Below are positions 28,785 to 36,586 of a stretch of DNA of 64,000 nucleotides, in pieces. Under the pieces are notes generated by a model. The model was not told the DNA's origin. It saw only the letters and a program-made list of their open reading frames with translations, and searched no databases. Every line of letters begins with the position of its first letter. Position 1 is the first letter of the stretch. Source of the DNA: Streptococcus suis (lineage in GTDB: Bacteria; Bacillota; Bacilli; Lactobacillales; Streptococcaceae); the NCBI RefSeq assembly GCF_902702775.1, contig NZ_LR738724.1, forward strand, positions 682,001-746,000, written 5' to 3'. The position numbers and the translations under genes are program-made.

Positions 28785-29786
28785 ATGTTGAAAAATAAAA
28801 ATTTACTTGCTACAATTATTGCCCTTACTATTATGGTAGTTGCTGCTTTGTTTATGACACAGAAAGAGCAGAGCAATTCATCTACATCAACGGAGAAAGT
28901 CAAAATTGGGGTCCTCCAATTTGTGACACATGATTCATTAGATGAGATTTATAAGGGAATCAAGGCAGGCCTTAAAGAAGGTGGTTATACCACAACGGAT
29001 AATTTAGAAATTGATTTTATGAATGCTGAGGGTGATCAATCCCAAGTTCAAACCATGAGTAAAAAATTGGTGGACAATGGCAATGAATTATTGATTGGTA
29101 TCGCAACACCTGCTGCACAGGGATTAGCAAACGCTACGACAGAATTACCTATCATCATGGGGGCTGTAACAGATCCAGTCGGAGCCAACCTGGTAACTGA
29201 CTTGAAAAATCCTGGTGGAAATATCACAGGGGTATCTGACCAAACACCAGTAGCAGACGCAGTTTCTCTCATTAAAGAAATTACACCAGACGCTAAAACT
29301 ATCGGTGTCCTCTATTCTTCAAACGAAGACAATTCAAAAATTCAAGTAGCGGAATTTAAGGCAGCAGCAGAAGAGGCTGGCTATACTGTTCTTGAATATG
29401 CAGTTGCTTCTAGTAATGAAATTGCAGCGACAGTAGAGATCGCAAGTAGTAAAGCAGATGTTCTCTTTACACCAGTAGACAATACAGTTGCCTCAGCATT
29501 TTCAACTGTCGTATCTGTGGCAAATAAAACCAAAACTCCGATTTTCACCAGCGTAGAAGATATGGTAGAAGGCGGAGGTATCGCATCTGTTACCCTTAGC
29601 CAATATGACTTGGGTGTGGCAACTGGTAAGATGGCTGCGAAAATTCTTGATGGTGCCAATCCAGCGGATACACCTGTACAAATCTTTAACGAGGGTACCG
29701 TTGTTGTCAACCAAAAAGTTACTAAAGAATTAGGAATTATCTTGTCAGATGATGTGATTAGTAAAGCAAGCAAGGTTATCGAATAA
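28785..29786 (+). CDS. trpX: Tryptophan ABC transporter substrate-binding protein
   Basis: A 333-residue exported binding protein of the ABC_sub_bind (DUF534) family. The N-terminal hydrophobic segment (residues about 6-24) is followed by a linker rich in S/T/Q. There is no lipobox cysteine, so it is either cleaved or held by its signal anchor. The mature part opens with KVKIGVLQFVTHDSLDEIYKG and contains VTDPVGANLVTDLKNPGGNITGVSD near residue 140. AGGAG 7 bases upstream fixes ATG 28785. It is followed by permease and ATPase genes; T-box control with Trp features identifies it as TrpX. Confidence 0.88.
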   Translation: MLKNKNLLATIIALTIMVVAALFMTQKEQSNSSTSTEKVKIGVLQFVTHDSLDEIYKGIKAGLKEGGYTTTDNLEIDFMNAEGDQSQVQTMSKKLVDNGNELLIGIATPAAQGLANATTELPIIMGAVTDPVGANLVTDLKNPGGNITGVSDQTPVADAVSLIKEITPDAKTIGVLYSSNEDNSKIQVAEFKAAAEEAGYTVLEYAVASSNEIAATVEIASSKADVLFTPVDNTVASAFSTVVSVANKTKTPIFTSVEDMVEGGGIASVTLSQYDLGVATGKMAAKILDGANPADTPVQIFNEGTVVVNQKVTKELGIILSDDVISKASKVIE

Positions 29787-29808
29787 GAGATAAGAGAAAA
29801 GGAAAAAT

Positions 29809-30675
29809 ATGATTGTATCAACAGTTTCACAGGCTCTTTTATGGGCTGTACTAGGTTTGGGAATATTCGTTACCTTTCGGATTCTGAATTTTCCTGATAT
29901 GACGACAGAGGGCTCTTTCCCGCTTGGAGGAGCGGTTGCTGTTACCTTATTGACGCAAGGAGTCCATCCTATCTTGGCTACTCTAGCAGCAGTTCTTGTT
30001 GGCTGTTTGGCGGGCTTTGTCACAGGCTTGCTTTATACCAAGGGGAAAATCCCCACTCTCCTAGCTGGTATCTTGGTCATGTCTTCCTGTCACTCTGTCA
30101 TTCTATTTATCATGGGTAGGGCAAATCTAGGCTTACTGAATACCAAACGTTTACAAGATTTCCTTCCTTTTTCTGAGCAAATTAATGGTCTCTTGCTAGG
30201 TCTAGGTAGCCTAGCGGTGGTGATTGGTGCCTTGATGTTCTTCCTCTATACTCGCCTTGGACAGGCCTTTATTGCAACCGGGGATAATCCAGATATGGCT
30301 CGCAGTTTTGGTATCAATACAAGTCGAATGGAGTTGCTAGGCCTTGTTCTTTCAAATGGAATCATCGCTCTTGCAGGTGCCTTGATTGCACAACAAGAAG
30401 GCTATGCGGATGTGTCGCGTGGTATTGGTGTCATTGTGGTCGGTATGGCTAGTCTGATTATCGGTGAGGTAATTTATGGTAACCTTACTATGTTAGAACG
30501 ATTCTTGGCCATTGTTGTCGGAGCGATTTTCTATCAGTTCTTAATTTTGGTGGTCATTTCCCTCGGTATCAATACCAGCTACCTCCGTATCTTCTCGGCC
30601 ATGATTCTGGCAACTTGCCTCATGGTTCCTGAGTTGAAAAATAAAATCTTGAAAGGAGCCAGTCTGTCACGATGA
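29809..30675 (+). CDS. trpY: Tryptophan ABC transporter permease
   Basis: A 288-residue permease of the branched-chain/ribose-type ABC fold with about eight hydrophobic segments. GLGIFVTFRILNFPDMTTEGSFPLG near the start is characteristic of the TrpY/COG4120 group. LGQAFIATGDNPDMARSFGIN near residue 150 is the cytoplasmic coupling region. It lies 22 bases after trpX with RBS GAAAAGGAAAA. Its last four bases overlap trpZ (ATGA), implying coupled translation. Confidence 0.9.
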   Translation: MIVSTVSQALLWAVLGLGIFVTFRILNFPDMTTEGSFPLGGAVAVTLLTQGVHPILATLAAVLVGCLAGFVTGLLYTKGKIPTLLAGILVMSSCHSVILFIMGRANLGLLNTKRLQDFLPFSEQINGLLLGLGSLAVVIGALMFFLYTRLGQAFIATGDNPDMARSFGINTSRMELLGLVLSNGIIALAGALIAQQEGYADVSRGIGVIVVGMASLIIGEVIYGNLTMLERFLAIVVGAIFYQFLILVVISLGINTSYLRIFSAMILATCLMVPELKNKILKGASLSR

Positions 30676-31430
30676 AAGCAATTGTTGAATTAAAAAATGC
30701 CACTAAGGTGGTGACAAACGGTTTTGATGAAGAACGTGTGATTTTGGACAATGTCAATCTGACCATCTACCAAGGGGATTTTATTACTATTTTAGGTGGA
30801 AATGGGGCTGGGAAGTCAACCCTCTTTAATGTCATTGCTGGAACCCTACCCTTGACTAGTGGTTCTGTCCATATTCTCGGTGAGGACGTGACCAATTGGC
30901 CTGCGGAAAAACGTGCTAAGTATCTGGCACGTGTTTTCCAAGATCCTAAAATGGGTACAGCGCCACGGATGACGGTGGCAGAAAATCTACTGATAGCTAA
31001 GTACCGTGGCGAGGGACGGGGCTTAGTGCCACGCAGATTGGCCCAACAGACGGAAGAATTTGCCCAGCTTTTGCCGAGAGTGGGAAATGGTTTGGAAAAA
31101 CATTTGGACACGCCAGCAGGGCTCTTATCAGGTGGTCAACGCCAGGCATTGAGTTTGTTGATGGCGAGTTTGAAACAGCCTGAACTTTTACTCTTGGATG
31201 AGCATACTGCAGCCCTTGACCCTAAAACCAGCCAATCCTTGATGCAACTGACGGATGAATTGATTGAGACTAAGGGAATGACGGCCCTCATGGTCACTCA
31301 CCAGATGGAAGATGCTCTGCGTCACGGTAATCGCTTGATTGTCATGAAAAATGGTCAGATTATTCAGGACCAAACGGCTGAAGAAAAATCCAAGATGAAA
31401 CTGGAAGATTATTATAAGTTGTTTGATTAA
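30672..31430 (+). CDS. trpZ: Tryptophan ABC transporter ATP-binding protein
   Basis: A 252-residue ABC ATPase that powers the TrpXY importer. Walker A GGNGAGKSTLFN is near residue 40, the Q-loop near VFQDPKMGTAP, the signature LLSGGQRQALSLLMA near 150, Walker B LLLLDEHTAALDPKT near 172, and the switch histidine in MVTHQMEDA near 207. Walker B is followed by EH in place of the usual EP, common in this subgroup. The stop codon overlaps the left end of a small inverted-repeat element; a terminator follows. Confidence 0.92.
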   Translation: MKAIVELKNATKVVTNGFDEERVILDNVNLTIYQGDFITILGGNGAGKSTLFNVIAGTLPLTSGSVHILGEDVTNWPAEKRAKYLARVFQDPKMGTAPRMTVAENLLIAKYRGEGRGLVPRRLAQQTEEFAQLLPRVGNGLEKHLDTPAGLLSGGQRQALSLLMASLKQPELLLLDEHTAALDPKTSQSLMQLTDELIETKGMTALMVTHQMEDALRHGNRLIVMKNGQIIQDQTAEEKSKMKLEDYYKLFD

Positions 31431-31523
31431 GAACCTGTGTGGATAGTTCGCAACTTCCAACCAAGTTTGGTTTTGGCTAAAACTGAATCTTATATCAAAC
31501 ACATCACTTGTGAATACAGGTCT
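31429..31523. repeat. Short terminal-inverted-repeat element (small copy)
   Basis: It starts AAGAACCTGTGTGGATAGTT and ends CTTGTGAATACAGGTCT, so AAGAACCTGT faces ACAGGTCT. The same ends bound the larger element at 59292-59695. The left end begins inside the trpZ stop codon. Confidence 0.55.
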
Positions 31524-31524
31524 A

Positions 31525-31550
31525 AAGTCTGGAGTAATCCAGGCTTTTAT
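31525..31550 (+). terminator. trpXYZ terminator
   Basis: AAGTCTGGA-GTAA-TCCAGGCTT followed by TTATT. Confidence 0.75.
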
Positions 31551-31556
31551 TATCCT

Positions 31557-31585
31557 TTGAATTTTTAGTTAAAAAGCAGTATAAT
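31557..31585 (+). promoter_or_regulatory. Promoter of the YbaK-lipoprotein unit
   Basis: TTGAAT (31557-31562), 17 bases, TATAAT (31580-31585). Confidence 0.7.
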
Positions 31586-31612
31586 ATACTAAATATATCA
31601 AGAGGTGCTGTC

Positions 31613-32098
31613 ATGGATAAATTGGTTTTTGAAAGCTTAGCTGACTTAGGAATGGACTACACCATTGTAGAGCATCCACCAGCTCTGACAACTGAGGAAG
31701 CAGACCGTTACATTGAAGGGTTAGAAGGAGTACGGACCAAGTCCATGTTTCTGACTAATAAGAAAAAGACTGCATTTTATTTACTGATCATGGATGACCA
31801 GAAGCAGCTGGATATGGACCAGTTTCGTGATTTGGTGGGAGTCAACCGCATCCGGATGGCCTCGAGTGATAGCTTGATGGAAAAAATGCACTTGCCTGCG
31901 GGAGTGGTATCTGTTTTTGGCTTGTTACATAATGTTGATAAGGATATTCAAGTCTTTTTTGATAAAGAAATCCTTTCTGAACCCATTCTAACCTTCCACC
32001 CCAATGTTAATACGAAAACAATTTTTGTAAAGACAGAGGATATTTTACGTTTTGTCGAAGAGATTGGCTTTTCAGCAACGATTGTTGACTTGGGGTAA
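31613..32098 (+). CDS. YbaK/ProX-type aminoacyl-tRNA deacylase (trans-editing)
   Basis: A 161-residue single-domain YbaK-fold protein resembling the editing domain of prolyl-tRNA synthetase (ProX/PrdX group). FESLADLGMDYTIVEHPPALTTEEADRY at the start and GVRTKSMFLTNKKKTAFYLLIMD near residue 40, which holds the conserved lysine, define the family; FHPNVNTKTIFV near 135 closes the pocket. It would clear mischarged tRNA-Pro (Ala- or Cys-tRNA) in trans. Which amino acid it removes cannot be told here. The next gene starts 5 bases after its stop. Confidence 0.85.
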   Translation: MDKLVFESLADLGMDYTIVEHPPALTTEEADRYIEGLEGVRTKSMFLTNKKKTAFYLLIMDDQKQLDMDQFRDLVGVNRIRMASSDSLMEKMHLPAGVVSVFGLLHNVDKDIQVFFDKEILSEPILTFHPNVNTKTIFVKTEDILRFVEEIGFSATIVDLG

Positions 32099-32103
32099 CA
32101 AAG

Positions 32104-32508
32104 ATGAGAAAATGTTTAGCTATTTGTAGTCTGTTGTGTTGTCTTTTTTTGATAGGATGTCGGACAGGCGCAGCTTATCAGGCAGAGATTGAACCGATGG
32201 AACAATCAGAATTGTATACGGAAAAAGAGATTGAGGCGGCTATTCTTGTGGTTCAAGATTACTTTGATCACCATTTTAACAGTTGTAAATTGCTGACTAT
32301 CGGTTACAGTGGTGATAATGAAAAGGAATTTGATGAGTGGGCGGAGCACTATGGTGCAGAGGAAGCTATTATCCTAACTTCGTCTTTTAAGGTAGCAGCT
32401 GAGGGGGCAGAGCCCACTTTAGAGCCTAATAGTACCCATACGGATTGGAAATGGATTTTAGTGCGGAATGTTGGTGGTAAGTGGGAACATAAGGGACATG
32501 GTTACTAA
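32104..32508 (+). CDS. Putative lipoprotein of unknown function
   Basis: A 134-residue protein with a lipoprotein signal peptide: MRKCLAICSLLCCLFLIGC ends in a lipobox (LIGC), placing the mature lipidated cysteine at residue 19. The mature part is small and acidic with alternating helix and strand, containing VVQDYFDHHFNSCKLLTIGYSGD near residue 50 and DWKWILVRNVGGKWEHKGHGY at the end. It resembles small secreted NTF2-like or DUF4829-like lipoproteins, but the assignment is tentative. It probably shares a transcript with the tRNA deacylase. Confidence 0.75.
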   Translation: MRKCLAICSLLCCLFLIGCRTGAAYQAEIEPMEQSELYTEKEIEAAILVVQDYFDHHFNSCKLLTIGYSGDNEKEFDEWAEHYGAEEAIILTSSFKVAAEGAEPTLEPNSTHTDWKWILVRNVGGKWEHKGHGY

Positions 32509-32517
32509 TGTATATGT

Positions 32518-32548
32518 AGAACTTCGTTGATTTTCAGCGGAGTTTTTT
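32518..32548 (+). terminator. Terminator after the lipoprotein gene
   Basis: AACTTCGTTGA pairs fully (with G-U pairs) with TCAGCGGAGTT, followed by TTTT. Confidence 0.8.
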
Positions 32549-32575
32549 GTAAATTTTCTTGAAAAAATGTATAAT
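32547..32575 (+). promoter_or_regulatory. RNase J2 promoter
   Basis: TTGTAA (32547-32552), 17 bases, TATAAT (32570-32575). It predicts a leader of about 265 nt containing a folded repeat. Confidence 0.65.
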
Positions 32576-32602
32576 AGAAGCGATAGCTAAAATATAGTCT
32601 TT

Positions 32603-32740
32603 TAGTTTACTTTTAGTACTAGGCAACGAGCCGCAAGCATAACTGGAGTTAGGCAAGGCGAGTTCAAATACTCCTGTGGAGTGTTTGAAGTTGGAAATAG
32701 GGAAACGAAGTTTCCTCGTACGTCGAAGTAATAAAAGAAA
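32603..32740 (-). repeat. BOX-like repeat in the RNase J2 leader
   Basis: The outer arms CTTTTAGTAC and GTACGTCGAAGTAATAAAAG can pair. Inner hairpins include GGAAAC-GAA-GTTTCC and ACTCC-TGT-GGAGT. The reverse complement matches the modules at 28286-28345 and 28600-28665. A further hairpin GGACA...TGTCC (32815-32833) lies just before the RNase J2 ribosome binding site. Confidence 0.65.
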
Positions 32741-32846
32741 AACTAAATGACGATAAATAGCAGACTGTAATTCGACTTGGGCATCCCAAGGACCGTTGGT
32801 AAGAAAAATAAAATGGACACCTGTGGGATGTCCAAAAGGAGTAAAG

Positions 32847-34508
32847 ATGAGTACAATTAAAATTATGGCTCTTGGGGGTGTGCGGGAAAATGGAAAAAAC
32901 CTGTACATTGCCGAAGTGAATGAACATATTTTTGTTTTGGATGCAGGGGCAAAGTATCCTGAGAATGAACAGTTAGGTGTGGATGTAGTCGTCCCAAATT
33001 TCGATTATTTGGAAGAAAATAAGCATCGTGTAGCAGGGGTCTTTTTATCTCACGGGCATGCAGATGCTATCGGAGCGCTTCCTTATCTCTTGGAGAAAGT
33101 GAAAGTGCCAGTATTTGGTTCGCACTTGACTATCGAATTGGCTAAGCTACTTGTCAAGGGGAATAATGCTACTAAGAAATTTAATGATTTCCATGTTATC
33201 AATGCTGAAACTGAAATTGATTTCGGGGATTCAGTGGTATCTTTCTTTCAGACGACTCACTCTATTCCAGAGAGTTTAGGAATTGTCGTTAAGACGGATG
33301 AAGGAAATATTGTCTACACAGGTGACTTTAAGTTTGACCAGGCGGCAGATAAGTTTTATCGTACGGATTTTGGGCGATTGGCTGAAATCGGTAACGAAGG
33401 TGTGTTGGCCCTCTTGTCAGACTCAGCTAACGCAGATAGCAATGTTCAAGTAGCGAGCATGCATGAGGCTGGGGAGGAAATTCTCAATACGATTGCTGAC
33501 TGTGATGGGCGTGTTATTGTGGCAGCAGTTGCCAGCAATATTGTACGTATTCAACAGATTTTTGACGCGGCAGAAGCAACTGGTCGTCGTGTCGTGTTGA
33601 CAGGACATGATGTGGAAAACATTGTCCGAACAGCGATTCAATTGAAAAAACTTCGTTTGGTCAGCGAACGCTTGTTGGTAAAACCAAAGGATATGAACAA
33701 GTATGAAGACCATGAATTGATTATTTTAGAAACTGGTCGTATGGGCGAGCCGTTAAATGGATTGCGTAAAATGTCTATCGGTAGACATCGCTATGTTGAA
33801 ATCAAAGAAGGTGATCTAGTTTATATTGTTACCACTCCAAGTATTTCAAAAGAAGCGGTTGTTGCTCGCGTGGAGAATTTGATTTACAAGGCTGGTGGTA
33901 CCGTAAAATCTATCACAAAGAATCTTCGCGTCTCTGGGCATGGGAATGCGCGTGATTTGCAGCTCATGCTCAACATCATGAAGCCTAAATATCTTTTCCC
34001 AGTTCAAGGGGAGTATCGTCAATTGGATGCTCACGCTAAGGCTGCGCTTGAAATCGGTATGTATCCAGAAAACATTATTATCGTTAAGCGTGGGGATGTC
34101 ATGGCTTTTGAAGAGGGGGATTTTGTCCATAGCGGAGCGGTTCCTGCTGGTGATGTCATGATTGACGGAAATGCCATGGGCGATGTTGGAAATATCGTCC
34201 TTCGTGACCGTAAGATCCTCTCAGAAGACGGTATCTTTATCGTGGCCATCACTGTCAACCGCCGTGAGAAAAAAATCATTTCTAAAGCCAAGGTCAATAC
34301 TCGTGGTTTTGTCTACGTGAAAAAGAGCAAGGACATCTTGCGTGAGGCATCAGAATTGGTGAATACAACGGTGGAAAATTACTTTACAAAGGATAGCTTT
34401 GACTGGACAGAGCTTAAGAGTGCTGTTCGCGATGATTTAGCAAAATTCCTCTTTGACCAAACCAAACGTCGCCCAGCTATTTTACCGGTAATTATGGAAG
34501 TCAAGTAA
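32847..34508 (+). CDS. rnjB: Ribonuclease J2
   Basis: A 553-residue metallo-beta-lactamase/beta-CASP ribonuclease involved in mRNA decay and rRNA maturation with RNase J1. The core metal motif reads [11 protein letters not shown], where RNase J1 has HGHEDHIG; the loss of metal-binding residues is typical of the weakly active J2 paralogue. Other marks are [12 protein letters not shown] near residue 155, the beta-CASP segment [11 protein letters not shown], and the [15 protein letters not shown] motif near 365. The start is ATG 32847 (AAAAGGAG upstream). The estA neighbour matches the pneumococcal locus. Confidence 0.9.
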   Translation: MSTIKIMALGGVRENGKNLYIAEVNEHIFVLDAGAKYPENEQLGVDVVVPNFDYLEENKHRVAGVFLSHGHADAIGALPYLLEKVKVPVFGSHLTIELAKLLVKGNNATKKFNDFHVINAETEIDFGDSVVSFFQTTHSIPESLGIVVKTDEGNIVYTGDFKFDQAADKFYRTDFGRLAEIGNEGVLALLSDSANADSNVQVASMHEAGEEILNTIADCDGRVIVAAVASNIVRIQQIFDAAEATGRRVVLTGHDVENIVRTAIQLKKLRLVSERLLVKPKDMNKYEDHELIILETGRMGEPLNGLRKMSIGRHRYVEIKEGDLVYIVTTPSISKEAVVARVENLIYKAGGTVKSITKNLRVSGHGNARDLQLMLNIMKPKYLFPVQGEYRQLDAHAKAALEIGMYPENIIIVKRGDVMAFEEGDFVHSGAVPAGDVMIDGNAMGDVGNIVLRDRKILSEDGIFIVAITVNRREKKIISKAKVNTRGFVYVKKSKDILREASELVNTTVENYFTKDSFDWTELKSAVRDDLAKFLFDQTKRRPAILPVIMEVK

Positions 34509-34572
34509 GCTGATTTATATACATAAGAAGAGCCGAGGGAAACTCAGGCTCTTTACCATAAGGAGAAGATTT

Positions 34573-35349
34573 ATGGCAATAATGAAAATTGAATACCACT
34601 CAGAAGCTCTAGATATGTCTAGACAGGTTACGGTTTTATATCCAGATCGAAATCGTGTGGAAAATCCTGATGACAACGACATTCCTGTCCTATATCTTTT
34701 GCACGGTATGGGAGGAAATCAGGATTCCTGGCTGAATCGTTCTACAGTGGAACGGTTGGTTCGTTATACCAATCTTATCGTGGTTATGGTCAATACAGAT
34801 AAAGGCTGGTATACCAATACCACCTATGGCATGAATTATTATGATGCTATTGCAGTAGAGTTGCCTCAAATTCTCAAACGATTTTTCCCAAATATGTCTG
34901 ACAAGCGGGAGAAGAATTTTATCGCTGGTTTGTCTATGGGTGGTTATGGGACCTTCAAGATTGCCATGATGACCAATCGTTTTTCACACGCAGCTTCGCT
35001 TTCAGGCGCATTGTATTTTGATTTTGATAATCCAGCGGCAGCAGAATTGGGAAGTCTTTCGTATTGGCGAGGAGTATTTGGTGACATTTCTGATAAACAG
35101 AATCCAAATAATTTGTTAGAAATTGCTAAACAATCCGATAAAAAGACCAAATTTTATGCCTGGTGTGGTGAGGAAGATTTTCTTTTTGAAGGACATCAAA
35201 AGGCAGTTGGAGAGCTGAAAGAGCTAGGCTTTGATATCGAAGCGAGTTTCGGTCCTGGTAAACATGAGTGGTACTACTGGAATCAGCAGATTGAGAAAGT
35301 ATTGGCTTGGTTGCCAATTGATTTCAAATTGGAAGAAAGACTGTCCTAG
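34573..35349 (+). CDS. estA: Tributyrin esterase EstA
   Basis: A 258-residue alpha/beta-hydrolase of the esterase D/EstA family, hydrolysing short-chain acyl esters. The nucleophile is in [11 protein letters not shown] near residue 120, the acid probably in [11 protein letters not shown] near 198, and the catalytic histidine in [13 protein letters not shown] near 230. The oxyanion region is [13 protein letters not shown] near 42. No signal peptide. Pneumococcal EstA also acts on acetylated sugars such as sialic acids, a plausible role here. RBS AAGGAGAAG before ATG 34573. Confidence 0.92.
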   Translation: MAIMKIEYHSEALDMSRQVTVLYPDRNRVENPDDNDIPVLYLLHGMGGNQDSWLNRSTVERLVRYTNLIVVMVNTDKGWYTNTTYGMNYYDAIAVELPQILKRFFPNMSDKREKNFIAGLSMGGYGTFKIAMMTNRFSHAASLSGALYFDFDNPAAAELGSLSYWRGVFGDISDKQNPNNLLEIAKQSDKKTKFYAWCGEEDFLFEGHQKAVGELKELGFDIEASFGPGKHEWYYWNQQIEKVLAWLPIDFKLEERLS

Positions 35350-35414
35350 TGTTTAAGAAAAGTTTCAGAAATTATGGCTATACTAAAACCTATTTCTAGA
35401 AAGAGGTATAGTCT

Positions 35415-36110
35415 ATGAAACTTATTGGAAATATTCTACGGTGGATTTGGCGGACATTTTGTGGTCTGATTTGGTTATCACTGGTGTTATTAGCTTGTGG
35501 TCTAGGTCTGTTATTCTATTTTCAACAGGAAGCAGCGCCTCAGATGTTACAAACTCTAGCTCAAGAAGTGCAATTGATGGTCAAAGGGCAGTCTGAAGTG
35601 ACGATTGAAGAAGGTGTTAATACCATTAAGCACCTGACGACGGATACGGTCAATACAGCTGATCATGGTCGATGGGAAAGCAATACTGCGACTGTTTACA
35701 TTGAAACCCAGAATCCAACATTTGTAGCTGCCTATGAAACAGCTATTGCCAATTGGAATGCGACAGGGACCTTCACTTTTGTGATGACAAGTGACCCAAG
35801 TCAGGCCGATATTATTGCAACAGAAATGAATGATGGAAATACCCAGGCAGCAGGCGAGGCCAATTCAACGACTAACTTATTAACCAATTATTATAGCTCT
35901 GTAACGGTGCGTCTGAATAGTTTTTATTTATCAAACGACCGATATGGTTATGATATGGATAGAATTATCCATACAGCTGAGCATGAGTTGGGCCATGCTA
36001 TTGGCCTAGATCATGAAGATAGTCAGACCTCCGTTATGGAATCGGCAGGTTCTAATCATGGTATTCAGCAGGCAGATATTGATGCGGTCCTTGCCTTGTA
36101 TTCAGAATAG
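35415..36110 (+). CDS. Matrixin-like zinc metalloprotease, membrane-anchored
   Basis: A 231-residue protein. A single N-terminal transmembrane segment (residues about 15-36, LIWLSLVLLACGLGLLFYF) is followed by an extracellular domain. The zinc motif HTAEHELGHAIGLDHED (HExxHxxGxxH) lies near residue 197, followed by the Met-turn SVMES, the metzincin/M10 pattern. There is no propeptide cysteine switch. It would act at the cell surface; the substrate is unknown. It is followed after 10 bases by a small membrane protein, probably co-transcribed. RBS AGAAAGAGG precedes ATG 35415. Confidence 0.85.
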   Translation: MKLIGNILRWIWRTFCGLIWLSLVLLACGLGLLFYFQQEAAPQMLQTLAQEVQLMVKGQSEVTIEEGVNTIKHLTTDTVNTADHGRWESNTATVYIETQNPTFVAAYETAIANWNATGTFTFVMTSDPSQADIIATEMNDGNTQAAGEANSTTNLLTNYYSSVTVRLNSFYLSNDRYGYDMDRIIHTAEHELGHAIGLDHEDSQTSVMESAGSNHGIQQADIDAVLALYSE

Positions 36111-36120
36111 AAGGGAAAAT

Positions 36121-36486
36121 ATGCTTCGAACAATTACAAACACAATAAAACGTTATCCTGAGCAAGCTCTGCTCTTTCTCTATAATGCTGGGATTTTTGC
36201 ATGGATGCAGTCTACCAGTCATTCGATCATGGAACAAATCGGTATAGATAGCAACTGGTTTGATAAAATCCCCGAACCAATCAAGGCCTGGACAGGTGCA
36301 AGTCTAGAGAGTATGCAAACCTTACTCAATTCTTCCGCTTGGGGATGGCTGATTGTTTCGATGATTTTGATGCTGGTCATCCGCTTTGTCAAGGGCTTGA
36401 TTAAGTTTGTCATCATGCTGATTATTATCGGCGGTGGTCTTTATCTGCTTTGGCAGAATAGGGAATTGCTTAGCGGTTTGGTCTAA
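36121..36486 (+). CDS. Small membrane protein of unknown function
   Basis: A 121-residue protein starting MLRTITNTIKRYPEQALLF. There are hydrophobic stretches at about residues 14-26 and a strong double segment at 77-110 (WGWLIVSMILMLVIRFVKGLIKFVIMLIIIGGGLYLLW) in the C-terminal half. I do not recognise a family. It starts 10 bases after the metalloprotease with a GAAGGG binding site, so the pair may work together at the membrane. Codon use is like its neighbours. Confidence 0.65.
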   Translation: MLRTITNTIKRYPEQALLFLYNAGIFAWMQSTSHSIMEQIGIDSNWFDKIPEPIKAWTGASLESMQTLLNSSAWGWLIVSMILMLVIRFVKGLIKFVIMLIIIGGGLYLLWQNRELLSGLV

Positions 36487-36571
36487 ATATTTTTTGAGAA
36501 GGACAGTGACGGGAAAGTCGCTGTTTTTTGTTGAAATCAGAAAAAGGATTCCGCACTGTTACCCTAAATTA

Positions 36572-36580
36572 TGGTACAAT
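36572..36580 (+). promoter_or_regulatory. Extended -10 predicting a leaderless ABC-F mRNA
   Basis: TGGTACAAT ends 6 bases before ATG 36587, and no SD sequence lies between. Confidence 0.55.
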
Positions 36581-36586
36581 ATTTTT

